Positions 50,512 through 51,911 of a DNA stretch of 51,911 nucleotides are shown piece after piece. Origin of the DNA: Pantoea sp. BAV 3049 (GTDB taxonomy: Bacteria > Pseudomonadota > Gammaproteobacteria > Enterobacterales > Enterobacteriaceae); assembly GCF_009765445.1 (NCBI RefSeq), contig NZ_WHOY01000004.1, forward strand, positions 1 through 51,911. The letters run 5' to 3'. How positions within the stretch are numbered: the stretch's first letter is position 1; the number at the start of each line of letters is the position of its first letter. The notes below the pieces were generated by a model. The model did not search any database, was not told where the DNA came from, and saw only the letters and a program-made list of their open reading frames with translations. The position numbers and the translations under genes are program-made.

Positions 50512-50792
50512 TGAGCCGCGAACGTGACGAGCGTAAGGCTGAGCTGCTGCGTCAGGTCCAGCAGCAGCGTCTCGACCTGAGTGCCGACAGGAATCTGTGG
50601 CTGGAACGTACGGCCCGTTACGATCATGGCTGGCTGACACTGGTTGGCCTGCGCCGCTATGTGGCGGTAGGCAGCGGCCTGATGGCGATCTGGTCAGTCC
50701 GAAATCCCCGTTTTATCACCCGCTGGGCCAAACGCGGCTTCGGCGTATGGAGCACATGGCGCGTGGTACGCAACTACCTGCCCCGCCGCTAA
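50511..50792 (+). CDS. yqjK: YqjK-like family protein
   Basis: 93-aa basic protein, E. coli YqjK 99 aa. The N-terminal half is charged and helical (SRERDERKAELLRQVQQQR); one hydrophobic stretch VAVGSGLMAIWSV could contact the membrane; the C terminus is Arg-rich (RRYV…RNYLPRR). Function unknown. Last gene of the coupled yqjDEK unit. Confidence 0.92.
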   Translation: MSRERDERKAELLRQVQQQRLDLSADRNLWLERTARYDHGWLTLVGLRRYVAVGSGLMAIWSVRNPRFITRWAKRGFGVWSTWRVVRNYLPRR

Positions 50793-50970
50793 AGCAGCTT
50801 CTCCTCAGTCTGACACAGGGTCCAGTATGTTCCGGGCCCGGCCTCTGTGTTCAATTTTCCTGAAAAACATCGACAGATTAACTCGCTTACAATAATTCCC
50901 TCCGGCGAATATTATCTCCAGCAACGAAAGGTACTAAGCGCGAAATACGCGCCAGGCCTGAACTTAAAGC

Positions 50971-50990
50971 GACTGACAAACCTGTCAGTC
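50971..50990 (+). promoter_or_regulatory. Inverted repeat upstream of yqjF
   Basis: GACTGAC-AAACCT-GTCAGTC is a perfect 7-bp inverted repeat 21 bp before the yqjF start. Its form is that of an operator for a dimeric TetR- or MarR-type regulator. No such regulator gene is in the window. Confidence 0.5.
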
Positions 50991-51011
50991 AGTGAAAACT
51001 TGTTGGGGTTG

Positions 51012-51407
51012 ATGATGAAAAAATTAGAAGATGCCGGTTTCCTGATCGCACGTATTTTAATGCCAGTGCTGTTTATTGTGGCGGGTTGGGGCAAGATTAC
51101 CGGTTATGCCGGGACTCAGCAGTATATGGAACATATGGGCGTGCCCGGTTTCTTTCTGCCGCTGACCATTTTGCTGGAATTTGGTGGTGGCCTGGCAATC
51201 CTGTTCGGCTTCCTGACCCGCTTCACAGCGATTTTCACTGCCGTGTTCACGCTAATTACCGCGTTTATTTTCCACATTAATTTTAGTGTTGATGGTAACT
51301 CCATCAACTTTATGAAAAACCTGTCTATCAGCGGTGGCTATTTGCTGCTGTTTATCACCGGTCCGGGCGCTTACAGCATCGACCGCGTGCTGAATAAAAA
51401 GTGGTAA
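51012..51407 (+). CDS. yqjF: DoxX-family membrane protein YqjF
   Basis: 131-aa inner-membrane protein of the DoxX family with four helices; ARILMPVLFIVAGWGKITGYAGT and LLEFGGGLAILFGFLTR are characteristic. E. coli YqjF (130 aa) is induced by aromatic nitro compounds through YhaJ. Start at 51012 or 51015; the frame is open up to 50847 but without family sequence. Last of the yqj cluster; yqjG would normally follow, but here another gene intrudes. Confidence 0.93.
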   Translation: MMKKLEDAGFLIARILMPVLFIVAGWGKITGYAGTQQYMEHMGVPGFFLPLTILLEFGGGLAILFGFLTRFTAIFTAVFTLITAFIFHINFSVDGNSINFMKNLSISGGYLLLFITGPGAYSIDRVLNKKW

Positions 51408-51417
51408 TTATTCGATA

Positions 51418-51446
51418 TAAAAAAGCAGGACGATAATCGTCCTGCT
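51418..51446 (-). terminator. Rho-independent terminator of the microcin-like gene
   Basis: AGCAGGACG (51424–51432) and CGTCCTGCT (51438–51446) form a 9-bp stem with loop ATAAT. On the minus strand it is followed by TTTTTTATA, so it terminates the minus-strand gene ending at 51466. Confidence 0.85.
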
Positions 51447-51465
51447 AAAAATGATGAACTGACTT

Positions 51466-51756
51466 TTAAGCTGAATTTTTAGCTTTGATTTGTGCGACTG
51501 CATCAATACCGAATTCGACAATATTGACAATGCCAGCACCGATATTAGAGATGGCACTCACAAAATCCAGCTCGAAGAGGCTACCAATACCGGAACCCAG
51601 TTTCTCTGCCGCGGTAGTGGCATCAGTATTAAGCCCGCCTGCGCCAGTGCCTAAATCAACGATGGAGCCGATGGCAGAACCAATGCTCTTGCCCAGATCG
51701 GCAAAGAAACCAGCACCAGAGACATTTTCAATTTCAATGGAGTTTAATTCACGCAT
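51466..51756 (-). CDS. Putative class II microcin-like bacteriocin precursor
   Basis: 96-aa small protein. The first 15 residues (MRELNSIEIENVSGA) resemble a double-glycine leader of class II microcins such as microcin V: a Leu at position 4, acidic middle, hydrophobics at 7, 9 and 12, and VSGA before the likely cut after residue 15. The mature part (about 81 aa) is rich in Gly, Ala, Ile and Ser, has no Cys, and shows hydrophobic GxxxG-like segments (GKSIGSAIGSIV, GSGIGSLF, NIGAGIVNIV), as expected for a membrane-acting peptide. AAGGA lies 7–8 bases before the ATG; an upstream in-frame ATG at 51783 would break the leader. It lies in AT-rich DNA, unlike its neighbours. No immunity or export gene is in view, so antibacterial activity is inference. 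Confidence 0.6.
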   Translation of the reverse strand: MRELNSIEIENVSGAGFFADLGKSIGSAIGSIVDLGTGAGGLNTDATTAAEKLGSGIGSLFELDFVSAISNIGAGIVNIVEFGIDAVAQIKAKNSA

Positions 51757-51911
51757 AATTTTATCCTTATATATCCTTCGCACGTTTGTTACAGCGCGTT
51801 ATCAGTTTAATAATGTAAAAATGAAAGTCAAAGCATAAAGAAATTAATTTTCAATAATTATATTTAGATCGCTTTTTATCTGGAATTCACCAACCGGAAA
51901 ATATAAAAAAT
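51757..51911 (-). promoter_or_regulatory. AT-rich upstream region and possible promoter of the microcin-like gene
   Basis: On the minus strand TTGACT (51826–51831) and TAAACT (51804–51809) are spaced by 16 bp, a possible sigma-70 promoter. The region is markedly AT-rich, suggesting horizontally acquired DNA that continues past the window. Confidence 0.35.

Noticed and set aside
51485..51838. A plus-strand frame opposite the microcin-like gene
   Set aside because: It has no ribosome site or family features, and the minus-strand gene has RBS, leader and terminator.

Overview
The window is a chromosomal segment of a member of the Enterobacterales, most likely Erwiniaceae (Erwinia/Pantoea-like). 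Two backbone blocks follow the order known from Escherichia coli: fadH–rlmG–ygjP on the left, and ygjR–alx–sstT–uxaA–uxaC–exuT–exuR–yqjA–mzrA–yqjC–yqjD–yqjE–yqjK–yqjF on the right. The genus is an inference; no rRNA, tRNA, CRISPR array or intact insertion sequence was seen.

Left end (1–5.4 kb): an accessory set with a VanB-like reductase, a Rieske oxygenase gene broken by a one-base frameshift, a divergent LysR regulator, a DUF1543 gene and an IdnT-type gluconate/idonate permease. Then comes the backbone (5.5–12.25 kb): fadH with a FadR-like operator, an e(P4)-type lipoprotein phosphatase, a YfiH-type laccase-domain protein, rlmG, a Na+/Ca2+-exchanger-family gene and ygjP.

Between ygjP and ygjR, which are almost adjacent in E. 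coli, lie about 25 kb of accessory catabolic genes. (i) ascG–ascFB takes up and cleaves aryl-beta-glucosides. (ii) A ydcF gene. (iii) A regulon at 17.5–28.4 kb has an SDR, a GntR regulator with two winged helices, an amino-acid-type ABC importer, an M20 hydrolase, an enolase-superfamily enzyme, a creatinase-like M24 hydrolase, a DHDPS-like lyase, a CTP-synthase-like amidotransferase and an aminotransferase. It is tied together by ATTGTAT-type boxes in its control regions. (iv) A single-strand operon at 28.7–35.1 kb has a HutC-type regulator, a PfkB kinase, a BtpA/SgcQ protein, two related proteins of unknown function and a ribose-type ABC importer. The substrates of (iii) and (iv) cannot be read from sequence, and both look like undescribed catabolic systems. 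A ClC channel closes the island.

Right part (37–51.4 kb): ygjR; alx behind a clear yybP-ykoY manganese riboswitch with a terminator-like expression platform; sstT; the galacturonate genes uxaCBA and exuT/exuR with two matching ExuR-like operators; and the yqjA–mzrA and yqjCDEK–yqjF envelope genes. At the extreme right, in AT-rich DNA, a short minus-strand gene encodes a double-glycine-type leader followed by a Cys-free, Gly/Ala/Ile-rich peptide. It looks like an undescribed class II microcin-like bacteriocin precursor with its own RBS and terminator; any immunity and export genes would lie beyond the window.
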